A stretch of 64,000 bases of DNA from Chryseobacterium gregarium DSM 19109. Its GTDB lineage: Bacteria > Bacteroidota > Bacteroidia > Flavobacteriales > Weeksellaceae. The position numbers and the translations under genes are program-made. The notes beneath the pieces were generated by a model. That model was given only the letters and a program-made list of their open reading frames with translations, did no database searches and was not told the origin of the DNA. This document shows positions 53,141 to 62,852 of this stretch, one piece after another (positions within the stretch are counted from its first letter, which is position 1; every line of letters starts with the position of its first letter). The stretch is from assembly GCF_000430845.1 (NCBI RefSeq), contig NZ_AUMU01000006.1, forward strand, positions 1-64,000. Direction: 5' to 3'.

Positions 53141-55879
53141 ATGAAACATTACCTTATCTTTTTCTTTTTTGTCGTCCAGATGGCATTTGGACAGTCTTTA
53201 TTTCCCTATCTTCAAAATCCAACGCCTAATTCAATGATCGTTAACTGGAAAACGGCATCCAGTAATGAAACCACAGTTACGTACGGAACTTCACCTACCA
53301 ATCTGAATGTTACCGTTACCGGAACCACTAATATTTTTTCAGATACCGGATACAATAACAATTACTATTATCATACGGCAAAGATTACCGGCCTGCAGCC
53401 GAATACAAAATATTATTACAAAATTAAGACCGGCACAAGCGAATCTGCAGTGTATAATTTCCGTACGCTCCCCTTATCGGGGCAGGCTGCCACAGCCAAC
53501 GGAAAAATCCGGTTCCTGATCATGGGAGACAACCAGATCAAGGCTGAACCGAGATATGATACCTTAACATTAAATGCCTACAAAAAATTAAAGGAGAAGT
53601 TTGGACAGAATTCAGATCCTTCAGATAATATTGCCTTGACGTTTATGGTAGGAGACCAGGTAGATGTAGGAACGCTGGACCATTATGAAAACGTACACTT
53701 CAAAAAGAACATCAAGCTTTCACCGTATCTTCCGATCCAGACCACGGTGGGAAATCACGAAACCTACGGAACACTGGGCATGAATTCCTATTACGCTCAT
53801 TTTTATATTGATGAAATCAAATACAAAAATATTTCTTCGGGAAATGAGAATTATTACGCGCAGCAGGCAGGAAATGTTTTATTTGTAAGCCTGAGCTCAG
53901 AACACACGGGCGCGGCACAGCAGACCTGGCTTCAGCAGATTTTAAATGAGGCAAATAATGACCCTACGGTAGATTGGATTATTTCCTTAAGCCACAGGCC
54001 TTATCAGGCGGAACAATATGTAGGCGATATTTCGACGTGGGTTAGAAATACTGCCGTGCCGCTTCTGACAACATCCAATAAATACCTGATGCATGTCGGT
54101 GCCCATCATCATTTATACCATAGGGGACAGCTGAAAAATACCCCGAATTACCAGATTATTTCAGGCGGTACGGCCTGGGATCAGTACTGGGGAATGTCCA
54201 ATGAACAGGATTTTGACGATGTTCAGAAAACCCTGACCGACTGGACATATCAGATTGTTGAAGTGGATGTAAACACAGGAAAAGTCGATATCGAATCGTA
54301 TTCAATCGGAGGTGTTTACCATAAGAAATACAATGAACTGGTTGATACTTTTCATCGGTATAAAAACCAGCCGAAGCCTGCCAAGCCATCCGTTACCAAT
54401 ACCTTTACGGCTCCGGTAACTTTACCTTTAACTCTAAACGGGAGTACTTTTTCCGCAGCAAACGGGGAATTATTGAACACCACACAATTCCTGATCAGCA
54501 AAGCGGCAGATTTTTCTGTTATTGAAAAAGAACTGTACCGCGATTATGAAAACTGGTTCGGAAAAGACGGAAACGGAACGCCCGATATTACAAAAAACCT
54601 GAACGCAAACGTTGACATTACAAAAGCAGACATTGCAGCCAATTCAATTACCAACGGGATCTATTATGTAAAAGTCCGCTACCGGGACAGGAATCTGGAA
54701 TGGAGCGACTGGAGCGATGCAAAACAGTTTGAAGTGACCGGCAGCGTAGTGTCTAACCCGACTTTTACGTTAAATAAAACTGAATACCTTCAGAACGAAC
54801 CCATTACAGCAACTTTTACAGACGGTCCCGGAAATAACCAGGATTGGGTAGGGATTTATAAAAAAGATCAGACTCCGGCCTCTGTAACTTCACAGGCTTA
54901 TGCATATACCAACGGGCAGACTTCGGGAACCGTTACGATTAACAATGGCTTACCGAACAAAGGCCAGTATTTTGCAGGATTTTTCGCCAATAATGGGTAT
55001 ACGGATATTGCTCCAAGAAAAAGCTTTTATGTAGGACCGAAAGTTGTTTTAAGCACAACTGCAGATGCGTATCCTGTGGGCGGGACTGTGGCCGTTAATT
55101 TTAATAATGGTCCAAACCTAACAAAAGACTGGGTCGGGATTTATAAAATGGGACAGGTTCCCGGACCGACCCCTTCCATAAAATGGAGTTATGTAACTAC
55201 TGCTTCCGGAATACTTAACTTTACAGGGCTTCCGAAAGGATATTATTATGCCCAATACTTCCTTGAAGATGGATATACATCTGTAGGGGAAAAAGTTTTC
55301 TTTAAAGTAGGGGATATTGTTACTGAGCTCTGGACGAATAAGCCGGTTTATACCTTAGGTGAAAATATTACGGCTTCCTGGACGGATTCCCCGGGAATTA
55401 TCAAAGACTGGCTGGGGATTTATCCGCAAAGCGTTACAACACCTGATGACAATTTCGTTTCATATACTTATTTTGACGGAGTTACCGAAGGAACAAAAAC
55501 AATTCAGGGAACTGCAGTTCCCACAACGCCGGGCAATTATTACATGGTGATGTTTACCAATGATTCCTACACGGAAGTTTCAAACCGGGTTCAGTTCCAG
55601 GTTTCAGGGACGTCTCTGGGAACGGGAGAAGTGAAGAGCACGGAAAAGAATGTGGTTTTATATCCGAACCCAAGCAAACCGGGCGAACCGACCTTCATTA
55701 AAAGTGATTATCCTATTGAAAAAATAGAATTGCTGTCGGCCAATGGAGATCTGCTGTATGAATCTAAAAACATCAACAACCAGCGGTTCTCTCTGGTAAA
55801 TGAAAATCTTCCGAAAGGAGTGTATTTCGTAAAAGTCCATACCAGAAAATTATTCACTTTGAAACTGATCATTCAATAA
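53141..55879 (+). CDS. Secreted metallophosphoesterase (purple acid phosphatase-like) with tandem DWxGIY domains and T9SS sorting domain
   Basis: A 912-residue secreted enzyme. After a signal peptide (FFFVVQMAFGQ), residues 20-110 form an Fn3-like purple-acid-phosphatase N-domain (MIVNWKTASSNETTVTYG), and a metallophosphoesterase domain follows with MGDNQ, MVGDQVD, TVGNHETYG and VGAHHHLYHRG metal-binding blocks. From about 540 to 830 three repeats of about 90 residues each contain a DWxGIYxxxQ motif, reminiscent of SKICH-type modules. A T9SS type A sorting domain (NVVLYPNPSK to LKLIIQ) ends it. The role is probably phosphate scavenging at the cell surface or outside; substrates are not defined. 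Confidence 0.9.
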   Translation: MKHYLIFFFFVVQMAFGQSLFPYLQNPTPNSMIVNWKTASSNETTVTYGTSPTNLNVTVTGTTNIFSDTGYNNNYYYHTAKITGLQPNTKYYYKIKTGTSESAVYNFRTLPLSGQAATANGKIRFLIMGDNQIKAEPRYDTLTLNAYKKLKEKFGQNSDPSDNIALTFMVGDQVDVGTLDHYENVHFKKNIKLSPYLPIQTTVGNHETYGTLGMNSYYAHFYIDEIKYKNISSGNENYYAQQAGNVLFVSLSSEHTGAAQQTWLQQILNEANNDPTVDWIISLSHRPYQAEQYVGDISTWVRNTAVPLLTTSNKYLMHVGAHHHLYHRGQLKNTPNYQIISGGTAWDQYWGMSNEQDFDDVQKTLTDWTYQIVEVDVNTGKVDIESYSIGGVYHKKYNELVDTFHRYKNQPKPAKPSVTNTFTAPVTLPLTLNGSTFSAANGELLNTTQFLISKAADFSVIEKELYRDYENWFGKDGNGTPDITKNLNANVDITKADIAANSITNGIYYVKVRYRDRNLEWSDWSDAKQFEVTGSVVSNPTFTLNKTEYLQNEPITATFTDGPGNNQDWVGIYKKDQTPASVTSQAYAYTNGQTSGTVTINNGLPNKGQYFAGFFANNGYTDIAPRKSFYVGPKVVLSTTADAYPVGGTVAVNFNNGPNLTKDWVGIYKMGQVPGPTPSIKWSYVTTASGILNFTGLPKGYYYAQYFLEDGYTSVGEKVFFKVGDIVTELWTNKPVYTLGENITASWTDSPGIIKDWLGIYPQSVTTPDDNFVSYTYFDGVTEGTKTIQGTAVPTTPGNYYMVMFTNDSYTEVSNRVQFQVSGTSLGTGEVKSTEKNVVLYPNPSKPGEPTFIKSDYPIEKIELLSANGDLLYESKNINNQRFSLVNENLPKGVYFVKVHTRKLFTLKLIIQ

Positions 55880-55952
55880 GAATTGATTGAAAGAGAGGGT
55901 TTCTAAAGGACGATTAAATAAGAATTTATAAAGTCCTTTAAAAATAGATTAC

Positions 55953-55994
55953 AAAAAAGGCGCGGGAAAATTTTAATTTTCCCGCGCCTTTTTT
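55953..55994. terminator. Terminator after the phosphoesterase gene
   Basis: A long palindrome: AAAAAAGGCGCGGGAAAATT and its complement with a GC-rich core flanked by A- and T-tracts on both strands, between convergent genes. Confidence 0.9.
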
Positions 55995-56004
55995 GTATGA
56001 TATA

Positions 56005-56382
56005 TTAGTCATCCGTAGATTTCAATGCCCACGCAATCAATGGAGCCTGCATAAAAAGCCTCGCGAACCTCTGGTTATCTGTATTCAGTCCAAATGAGTC
56101 TCTTCGGTTTTTATATTGGGCAATATTTCCGGGCAGAACGGCTGCAAAAAATCCGGCAACAATTTTTCCCATGGTTTTTCTGTATTTTTTTGGAGTGGCA
56201 ATCATGGCCGTACCTAGTGCAATCTCTGCAATTCCCGAATACACCACAGTGTCATCTTTTTTCAGCGGAACCCATTCTGGAACCTGGGCCTGGAATTCTT
56301 TTCTTGCAAAGGTGAGATGTCCGATCCCTGCGGTAATAAGAAATGCACCGAGCGCAATTCTTGAAATGTCTTTCGTTTCCAT
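56005..56382 (-). CDS. DoxX-like membrane protein
   Basis: A 125-residue protein with four hydrophobic segments. IALGAFLITAGIGHLTFARKEFQAQVPEWVP and VYSGIAEIALGTAMIA are typical of DoxX-like proteins, some of which work with thiol-redox enzymes. Function here is not known. It is transcribed alone, away from the CoA-transferase genes. Confidence 0.8.
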   Translation of the reverse strand: METKDISRIALGAFLITAGIGHLTFARKEFQAQVPEWVPLKKDDTVVYSGIAEIALGTAMIATPKKYRKTMGKIVAGFFAAVLPGNIAQYKNRRDSFGLNTDNQRFARLFMQAPLIAWALKSTDD

Positions 56383-56588
56383 AATATTTTATTTAATTGT
56401 ATTAATTGGTGTAGTAACTAGTAACCAAAATTCAGACCACGATATCATAAATGCTGGATGAGTCATTTCAGGACTCTTTAAATCAGTCATAACCCTGAAC
56501 CTGGAATTATCTTGCAGTAAAATGATTCCCGTTCTTTTAGATAAAGGAAAAAGTATTAAATTAGGCCAACAGAAAAATCTAATATTTC

Positions 56589-57290
56589 ATGATAGATAAA
56601 AGAGTAAAAAATGCAAAGGAAGCCATCGATGGGATTACTGATGGAATGACGCTGATGCTGGGCGGATTTGGACTTTGCGGGATCCCTGAAAATTCAATTA
56701 ATGCTTTGGTAGAAAGTGATGTAAAATATCTTACCTGTATTTCAAACAATGCAGGAGTTGATGATTTCGGCTTGGGATTATTGCTTCATAAACGGCAGAT
56801 TAAAAAAATGATTTCCTCCTATGTTGGCGAAAATGCGGAATTTGAAAGACAGATGCTTTCCGGTGAACTGGATGTTGAACTGACTCCACAGGGAACTCTG
56901 GCGGAAAAATGCAGGGCGGCACAGGCAGGAATTCCGGCCTTCTATACGCCTGCCGGTTTTGGTACTGAAGTGGCGGAAGGCAAAGAGGTAAAAGACTTCG
57001 ACGGCAAACCTCACATTCTGGAACACGCGTTCAAAGCAGATTATTCTATTGTAAAAGCATGGAAAGGCGACCATGCCGGAAACCTTATTTTCAAAGGGTC
57101 GGCAAGAAATTTCAACCATCCGATGGCCGGTGCCGGGAAAATTACCATTGCCGAAGTAGAAGAACTGGTAGAGCCGGGGGAATTGGATCCTAACCAGATT
57201 CATATTCCGGGAATCATGATCCAGAGGATTTTCCAGGGTGAGAAATTTGAAAAAAGGATTGAACAGCGAACGGTCAGAAAGAAAGATTAA
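56589..57290 (+). CDS. scoA: 3-oxoacid CoA-transferase subunit A
   Basis: A 233-residue subunit: [23 protein letters not shown], the [15 protein letters not shown] block and the late [33 protein letters not shown] are signature features of family I CoA-transferase alpha subunits. Together with subunit B it transfers CoA between succinyl-CoA and acetoacetate (or another 3-oxoacid), supporting ketone-body and fatty-acid use. Subunit B follows after 205 bp of AT-rich spacer, longer than the usual coupling. Confidence 0.94.
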   Translation: MIDKRVKNAKEAIDGITDGMTLMLGGFGLCGIPENSINALVESDVKYLTCISNNAGVDDFGLGLLLHKRQIKKMISSYVGENAEFERQMLSGELDVELTPQGTLAEKCRAAQAGIPAFYTPAGFGTEVAEGKEVKDFDGKPHILEHAFKADYSIVKAWKGDHAGNLIFKGSARNFNHPMAGAGKITIAEVEELVEPGELDPNQIHIPGIMIQRIFQGEKFEKRIEQRTVRKKD

Positions 57291-57495
57291 TTTGAAAATT
57301 TGTTAATAAAAAATATCAAGGCCAATAGACATTGCAGAGTTTTATAATAGATCATTAACAAAATAATTTTCAGAATAAATTTTTTAATTGAACGATTCGT
57401 TTTCAGCTAACGGATATTCATGAAATTATTTCAAAAAATAAACAGACAGCAGCAATTTTCAGATTGCCGCATCATCAAATTTTCAAATTACAAAT

Positions 57496-58149
57496 ATGTT
57501 AAGTAAAGAAGATATAGCAAAACGTATTTCCAGAGAAGTTAAAGACGGATATTACGTAAACTTGGGAATCGGAATCCCGACTTTGGTGGCCAATTATGTT
57601 CCTGACCATCTTTCTGTAGAATTCCAGAGCGAAAACGGAGTCTTGGGAATGGGCCCTTTTCCTTTCGAAGGAGAGGAAGATGCAGACATCATCAATGCCG
57701 GAAAACAGACCATCACGATTTTAGACGGAGGTTCATTTTTCGATTCTGCATTCAGTTTTGGGATGATCAGAAGCCAGAAAGTAGACCTTACCATCCTCGG
57801 AGCCATGGAAGTTTCAGAAAACGGAGACATTGCCAACTGGAAAATCCCTGGAAAAATGGTCAAAGGAATGGGCGGCGCCATGGATCTGGTGGCTTCGGCA
57901 GAAAATATCATCGTCGCGATGATGCATGTCAACAAAGCCGGAGAAAGCAAAATCCTTAAGAAATGTACACTTCCTTTAACCGGGATCAGCTGTGTTAAAA
58001 AAGTAGTGACTGAATTAGCCGTCTTGGATGTTACGCCTGCAGGTTTCAGACTTGTGGAACGGGCGCCAGGAGTTTCCGTGGAACATATCATAAAGTCTAC
58101 TGAAGCAGAACTGATTATTGAAGGTGAAATTCCTGAAATGCAGTTTTAA
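57496..58149 (+). CDS. scoB: 3-oxoacid CoA-transferase subunit B
   Basis: A 217-residue subunit. YYVNLGIGIPTLVANYVP and FQSENGVLGMGP carry the catalytic Glu46 that forms the CoA thioester, and GGAMDLV is conserved further down. It pairs with subunit A upstream. A terminator (58159-58180) follows the stop. Confidence 0.95.
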   Translation: MLSKEDIAKRISREVKDGYYVNLGIGIPTLVANYVPDHLSVEFQSENGVLGMGPFPFEGEEDADIINAGKQTITILDGGSFFDSAFSFGMIRSQKVDLTILGAMEVSENGDIANWKIPGKMVKGMGGAMDLVASAENIIVAMMHVNKAGESKILKKCTLPLTGISCVKKVVTELAVLDVTPAGFRLVERAPGVSVEHIIKSTEAELIIEGEIPEMQF

Positions 58150-58158
58150 TAAAATAAT

Positions 58159-58186
58159 AACCTTGTCCATCGACAAGGTTATTTTA
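58159..58186 (+). terminator. Terminator of the CoA-transferase genes
   Basis: AACCTTGTC at 58159-58167 pairs with GACAAGGTT at 58172-58180, followed by ATTTTAT. Confidence 0.8.
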
Positions 58187-58368
58187 TACTTTTATTGGTC
58201 AACACAGGAAGGTACAGCATTAATTTTTAGCGGAAGTTTCTGTGTCTCGAATTTCTGTTTCAAGACACCATAAAAAATGGTTTATTCTATCCAGGTTAAG
58301 ATCTTTTTAATAGTAGCCTCAAATTTTTCAGAAAATAATTATATTCGCTAAAATCTAAACTTAACAAG

Positions 58369-60624
58369 ATGCTGCGTATTCTTTTGGTCTTTTCTTTATT
58401 GATTTCAACCTGTTTTTTATCTCAGACAAAGCTGAATTTAATTCCTTATCCACAAAAAGTTGATTTTTTACAGGGCGAATTTATTATTCCTGAAATAATG
58501 TCCTTGGATAATGGGCTTCCAAGAGAAGAAACCGAATACCTTAAAAAGAAATCGAATTCAATTTTGAAATTTCAAAATTCCGGTAAGCCAAACGCACATC
58601 TGGTATATTCTCAATTGCCAGACTCAAAAAACCCAAAACAAAATGACGAGTTTTATTCCCTGGAAATTACTTCCAAACAGATTTCAATTCAATCATATAC
58701 AAAGCAGGGTTATTTTCTGGCGCTTCAAACTTTGATTCAATTGTTTGAAGAATTTAAAGAAAGTAAAAAGATTCCGGCCATGAAGATTGAGGATGCACCC
58801 AAGTTTGCTTGGCGAGGGATGCACCTTGACGTCTGCCGCCATTTCTTCACTGTTGAAGAAGTAAAACAATACATTGATTATCTGGCCATGTACAAACTCA
58901 ATACTTTTCACTGGCATTTAACCGATGACCAGGGCTGGAGAATTGAGATTAAAAAATATCCGAAACTGACGCAAATCGGCTCAAAGCGTAAAGAATCCAT
59001 GATCGGAGCGTATGTTGATCATACTTTTGACGGAAAACCATACGGACCGTATTTCTATACACAGGAGCAGATCAAAGAAGTGGTAAAATATGCGCAGGAA
59101 AGATATATTACCGTGGTTCCTGAAATTGAGATGCCCGGCCATGCACTGGCTGCTTTATCAGCATATCCCGAATTAGCCTGTACGAAAGGGCCTTTTGAAC
59201 CGGCTACGAAATGGGGCGTTTTTGATGATGTTTTCTGTCCGAAAGAAGAAACATTTACATTTTTAGAAAATGTTCTGGATGAAGTGATGGTGCTTTTTCC
59301 GTCACCATACATTCACATCGGTGGCGATGAATGCCCTAAAACAAGATGGAAGGAGTGTGCACACTGCCAAGAACTGATCAGGAAAAATAACCTGAAGGAT
59401 GAACACGGCCTGCAAAGCTATTTCATCCAGAGAATTGAAAAATATGTAAACAGCAAAGGCAGGAAAATCATCGGTTGGGATGAGATTTTAGAAGGCGGAT
59501 TAGCTCCGAATGCGGCTGTTATGAGCTGGACCGGAATCAAAGGCGGAGTAGAAGCTGCCAAATCAAATCATTTTGCGGTGATGACTCCGGGTTCCTACTG
59601 TTATTTTGATCATTATCAGGGCGATCCGCAGACGGAGCCGAATGCTTTCGGAGGTTTTACGCCTCTGGATAAAGTATATTCTTACAGTCCGGTTCCTGAA
59701 GAGCTGAATGCCGAACAGTCAAAATACATCATGGGGGTACAGGCCAATTTATGGACGGAATATATCCTTGATTTTAAGCAGGTTCAGTATATGATTTTTC
59801 CAAGGTTATTTGCTCTTTCTGAGGTGGGTTGGGGAACCTCAGATCCTAAAAACTATAAAGAATTTGAAAGCCGTGTGATTAACGAGTTTAAAGTGCTGGA
59901 TGCAATGAAGATTAATTATGCAAAAAGCATTTACAATATCAATGGAAAAGTTATCTCAGCTTCTGATGGTGTGGCTTATGAGCTGTCAACCTCTCAAAAT
60001 CCAGATGGGATTAAATTTACGATTGACGGAAGCGAGCCAACACCAAACTCGGCAACCTATCAGAATCCGATATCAGTTTCAAAGTCAATGACCCTAAAAT
60101 CTGCTTATTTCGAAAATGGAGAATTAAAATCTGCCGTTTCTTCTCAGGCTTTTACAACATCAAAAACGACCGGAAAAAAAATCACTTTAGAATATCAGCC
60201 CAGTGAAAATTATTCATTCGGAGGCTCTTTTACGCTGGTTGACGGAATTATTGGGAACCGAAAGCAGTTAGGGAAAACCTGGCTCGGTTTCCAGGGAAAA
60301 GATGTAGTGGCAACCATTGATTTCGGACATAAAACCCAATTTTCAGAATTGTATTTTAATACGCTGGATAATAAGGGAAGCTGGATCCATTTGGCAAAAT
60401 CTGCTCAGGTTTTTGTTTCTGATGATAATAAAGATTTTAAACTGATCAAAGAAATCGGGAAAAATGAAATTAAGAGTTCAAATGGTAACATTAAACTTAA
60501 CGTAGGAAATCAAAATTCAGAATATATCAGAATCAAAATAGAAAATGCCGGGATTATTCCGGCAGGAAATCCGGGAGCAGATTCTAAAGCATGGCTGTTT
60601 GTGGATGAAATCGGAGCGAAATAA
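58369..60624 (+). CDS. Beta-N-acetylhexosaminidase (GH20)
   Basis: A 751-residue enzyme with a signal peptide (LLVFSLLISTCFLSQ). A GH20b-like N-domain precedes the catalytic barrel (WRGMHLDVCRHF, LNTFHWHLTDDQGWR), with catalytic Asp320-Glu321 in HIGGDECPKT for substrate-assisted cleavage of terminal beta-GlcNAc or GalNAc. A chitobiase C-terminal-like domain and a final F5/8-type carbohydrate-binding-like module (SYSFGGSFTLVDG-type to KAWLFVDEIGAK) follow. It starts the N-glycan degradation cluster with glycosylasparaginase, and is likely periplasmic or outer-membrane-associated. Confidence 0.95.
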   Translation: MLRILLVFSLLISTCFLSQTKLNLIPYPQKVDFLQGEFIIPEIMSLDNGLPREETEYLKKKSNSILKFQNSGKPNAHLVYSQLPDSKNPKQNDEFYSLEITSKQISIQSYTKQGYFLALQTLIQLFEEFKESKKIPAMKIEDAPKFAWRGMHLDVCRHFFTVEEVKQYIDYLAMYKLNTFHWHLTDDQGWRIEIKKYPKLTQIGSKRKESMIGAYVDHTFDGKPYGPYFYTQEQIKEVVKYAQERYITVVPEIEMPGHALAALSAYPELACTKGPFEPATKWGVFDDVFCPKEETFTFLENVLDEVMVLFPSPYIHIGGDECPKTRWKECAHCQELIRKNNLKDEHGLQSYFIQRIEKYVNSKGRKIIGWDEILEGGLAPNAAVMSWTGIKGGVEAAKSNHFAVMTPGSYCYFDHYQGDPQTEPNAFGGFTPLDKVYSYSPVPEELNAEQSKYIMGVQANLWTEYILDFKQVQYMIFPRLFALSEVGWGTSDPKNYKEFESRVINEFKVLDAMKINYAKSIYNINGKVISASDGVAYELSTSQNPDGIKFTIDGSEPTPNSATYQNPISVSKSMTLKSAYFENGELKSAVSSQAFTTSKTTGKKITLEYQPSENYSFGGSFTLVDGIIGNRKQLGKTWLGFQGKDVVATIDFGHKTQFSELYFNTLDNKGSWIHLAKSAQVFVSDDNKDFKLIKEIGKNEIKSSNGNIKLNVGNQNSEYIRIKIENAGIIPAGNPGADSKAWLFVDEIGAK

Positions 60625-60681
60625 TTTAAATTCCAAAGCATAAACATTGAATCTTAAAAAATACAATCTAATACCATAAAA

Positions 60682-61674
60682 ATGTCTTCAAGAAGAAAAT
60701 TTATAAAAACAACAGGGATATTGTCATCCGCACTTCTTTTAAATCCTCTGGATCTGATTGCTAAGAACACTCCTCAGAATAATGCAGCGATCAACAAGCC
60801 CATCGTCCTTTCTACCTGGGATTTCGGATTGCGGGCTAATGAAGAAGCGTGGACCATTTTGGGGAAAGGCGGAAGAGCTTTGGATGCTGTTGAAAAAGGG
60901 GTGCGTTTAGTAGAGCTGGACCCGACTGAAAGAAGCGTCGGGTATGGTGGGCGTCCCGACAGAGACGGCAGAGTAACGCTGGATGCCTGCATTATGGACG
61001 AAAATTACAACATCGGTTCGGTAGCATGCCTCGAACAGATTAAAAATCCGATCTCTGTCGCAAGAGGGGTGATGGAAAAAACGCCTCATGTGATGCTCGT
61101 TGGTGATGGCGCCTTACAGTTTGCGCTTTCACAGGGCTTTAAAAAAGAAAACCTTCTGACAGCCGAATCTGAAAAAGAGTGGAAAGAATGGCTGAAAGAC
61201 AGCAAGTACAAACCTATTGTAAACATTGAAAATCATGATACTATCGGAATGATAGCCCTGGATGCCCAAGGGAACCTTTCCGGAGCCTGTACGACGAGCG
61301 GAATGGCTTTTAAAATGCACGGACGAGTAGGGGATTCTCCGATTATCGGTGCAGGATTATTTGTAGATAATGAAGTAGGTGCGGCAACGGCAACCGGTCA
61401 TGGTGAAGAAGTGATCCGGATGGTGGGAACACATCTGGTCGTAGAATTAATGAGGCAGGGAAAACATCCGCAGCAGGCCTGTAAAGAAGCTGTGGAAAGG
61501 ATTGTCCGGATTACCAAAACAAGAAATAAAAACCTGAAAGACATCCAGGTCGGTTTTATTGCCATCAATAAAAAAGGGGAATATGGGTCATACTGTATTC
61601 AGGACGGATTTAATTTTGCCGTACATGACCAGAAAGGAAACCGCCTGGAAAAACCTGAATTTGCATTAAAATAA
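60682..61674 (+). CDS. N4-(beta-N-acetylglucosaminyl)-L-asparaginase (glycosylasparaginase)
   Basis: A 330-residue Ntn-hydrolase precursor. A twin-arginine-like signal (SSRRKFIKT then a hydrophobic stretch) is present. Thr187 in NHDTIGM is the autocleavage nucleophile that becomes the N-terminus of the beta subunit; ACTTSGMAFKMHGRVGDSPIIG is the conserved block following it. The enzyme cleaves the GlcNAc-Asn bond and was characterised from Elizabethkingia (Flavobacterium) meningosepticum, a close relative. It follows the GH20 gene by 57 bp, so both steps of N-glycan core removal are linked. Confidence 0.95.
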   Translation: MSSRRKFIKTTGILSSALLLNPLDLIAKNTPQNNAAINKPIVLSTWDFGLRANEEAWTILGKGGRALDAVEKGVRLVELDPTERSVGYGGRPDRDGRVTLDACIMDENYNIGSVACLEQIKNPISVARGVMEKTPHVMLVGDGALQFALSQGFKKENLLTAESEKEWKEWLKDSKYKPIVNIENHDTIGMIALDAQGNLSGACTTSGMAFKMHGRVGDSPIIGAGLFVDNEVGAATATGHGEEVIRMVGTHLVVELMRQGKHPQQACKEAVERIVRITKTRNKNLKDIQVGFIAINKKGEYGSYCIQDGFNFAVHDQKGNRLEKPEFALK

Positions 61675-61700
61675 TTATCAATTAATTCCCCTAAATTCAA

Positions 61701-62363
61701 ATGTCAAAAATAGAAATCGCCTGCTTCAACCCCGAATCTGCAATGATCGCCTTTAAAAACGGTGCCGACAGGATAGAACTCTGCGACGGATTAGCCGAAG
61801 GTGGCACAACGCCTGATTTTGAAACGGTAAAACAGCTCCGGGAAAAAATAGACATTCCGGTTTTTGTGATGATCCGTCCCCGGGGCGGAGACTTTACCTA
61901 TTCTGATGCCGAATTTGAACAGATGAAACATGACCTGACCCAGTTAAAAACTTTACAGGTTAATGGTTTTGTATTCGGAATTTTAGATGAAAAAGATGAG
62001 GTGAACAGGGAGCAGAATAAAGAGTTAATTGAGTTGGCAAAACCGTATCCATGTACATTTCACCGGGCTTTCGACCAGGCAAAGGATTTGGAAAATTCTT
62101 TGGAGAAAGTAATTGAATGCGGCTTTACAACCCTTCTTACCTCTGGGCAGAAACCCAATGTCTCAGAAGGAAAAGAAAACCTGAAAAAACTGGTGGAGCG
62201 ATCGAACGGAAGAATCGAAATTTTAGTCGGCGGCGGCTTGCGTTCAACCAATATTCAGGAGCTTAGAGAATTTACTAAAGCCGGATATTTCCATTCTTCA
62301 GCAATTACCGATGGCGGTGCTTTTGCCAATGCGGATGAGGTTGTTGCTTTAAAGAATAAATAG
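61701..62363 (+). CDS. cutC: CutC family copper homeostasis protein
   Basis: A 220-residue TIM-barrel protein: IEIACFNPESAMIAFKNGADRIELCDGLAEGGTTPDF at the start and ILVGGGLRSTNIQEL near the end are CutC hallmarks. Although named for copper, the family is also thought to have an enzymatic role. It follows the glycosylasparaginase by 26 bp, in an operon-like arrangement that recurs in Bacteroidota, where a sugar-related role would fit the context. Confidence 0.94.
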   Translation: MSKIEIACFNPESAMIAFKNGADRIELCDGLAEGGTTPDFETVKQLREKIDIPVFVMIRPRGGDFTYSDAEFEQMKHDLTQLKTLQVNGFVFGILDEKDEVNREQNKELIELAKPYPCTFHRAFDQAKDLENSLEKVIECGFTTLLTSGQKPNVSEGKENLKKLVERSNGRIEILVGGGLRSTNIQELREFTKAGYFHSSAITDGGAFANADEVVALKNK

Positions 62364-62555
62364 CTTAATCTTAAATTGCAAAGTTTTATTACAATCTGAT
62401 ATAATTTTAAGAAGGCAAAGAGTTGCGACAATGTCGCTGATTAAGCTTGAATATAACACACGCTTAATCAAATCAATGTATTGATTTATCTTTGATCCCT
62501 AAAATATAACGATATTAAAAATAAAACTTTGCGTTTAAAAAATAAACAAGCACAA

Positions 62556-62852
62556 ATGACAGAAAATGAATTATCCTATAAAATCATAGGATCAGCATTG
62601 GAAGTTCACAAAAATCTGGGAATAGGATTATTAGAAAATACATATGAACAGGCTTTGGCATATGAGTTGAAAAAATCAGGATTTGATATAAACAACCATT
62701 ATGTCCATTAAAATACAAAGAAATATACATTAAAAATGCCTTATTTAAAGCTGACTTATTTAAAGCTGACTTATTTAAAGCTTGGACTTCTTATTAATTT
62801 TAATATACCTCTTATAAAAGATGGAATTCACAGAATCATAAACCATTTGTAG
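62556..62852 (+). pseudogene. Decayed GxxExxY protein gene
   Basis: The ATG at 62556 opens a normal N-terminus (ELSYKIIGSALEVHKNLGIGLLENTYEQALAYEL) with the GxxExxY motif, but stops at 62709. A frame change at about 62700 lets PLKYKEIYIKNALFKADL continue the family. Then three tandem copies of TTATTTAAAGCTGAC (the last ending in TTGG) lead into LGLLINFNIPLIKDGIHRIINHL in yet another frame, ending at the TAG at 62850-62852. About 40-50 residues of the usual sequence are missing. The family is about 125 residues and of unknown function, so this copy is non-functional. Confidence 0.8.
62741..62785 (+). repeat. Three 15-bp tandem repeats inside the GxxExxY pseudogene
   Basis: TTATTTAAAGCTGAC at 62741-62755 and 62756-62770, then TTATTTAAAGCTTGG at 62771-62785. 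They mark the junction of the internal deletion. Confidence 0.8.
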
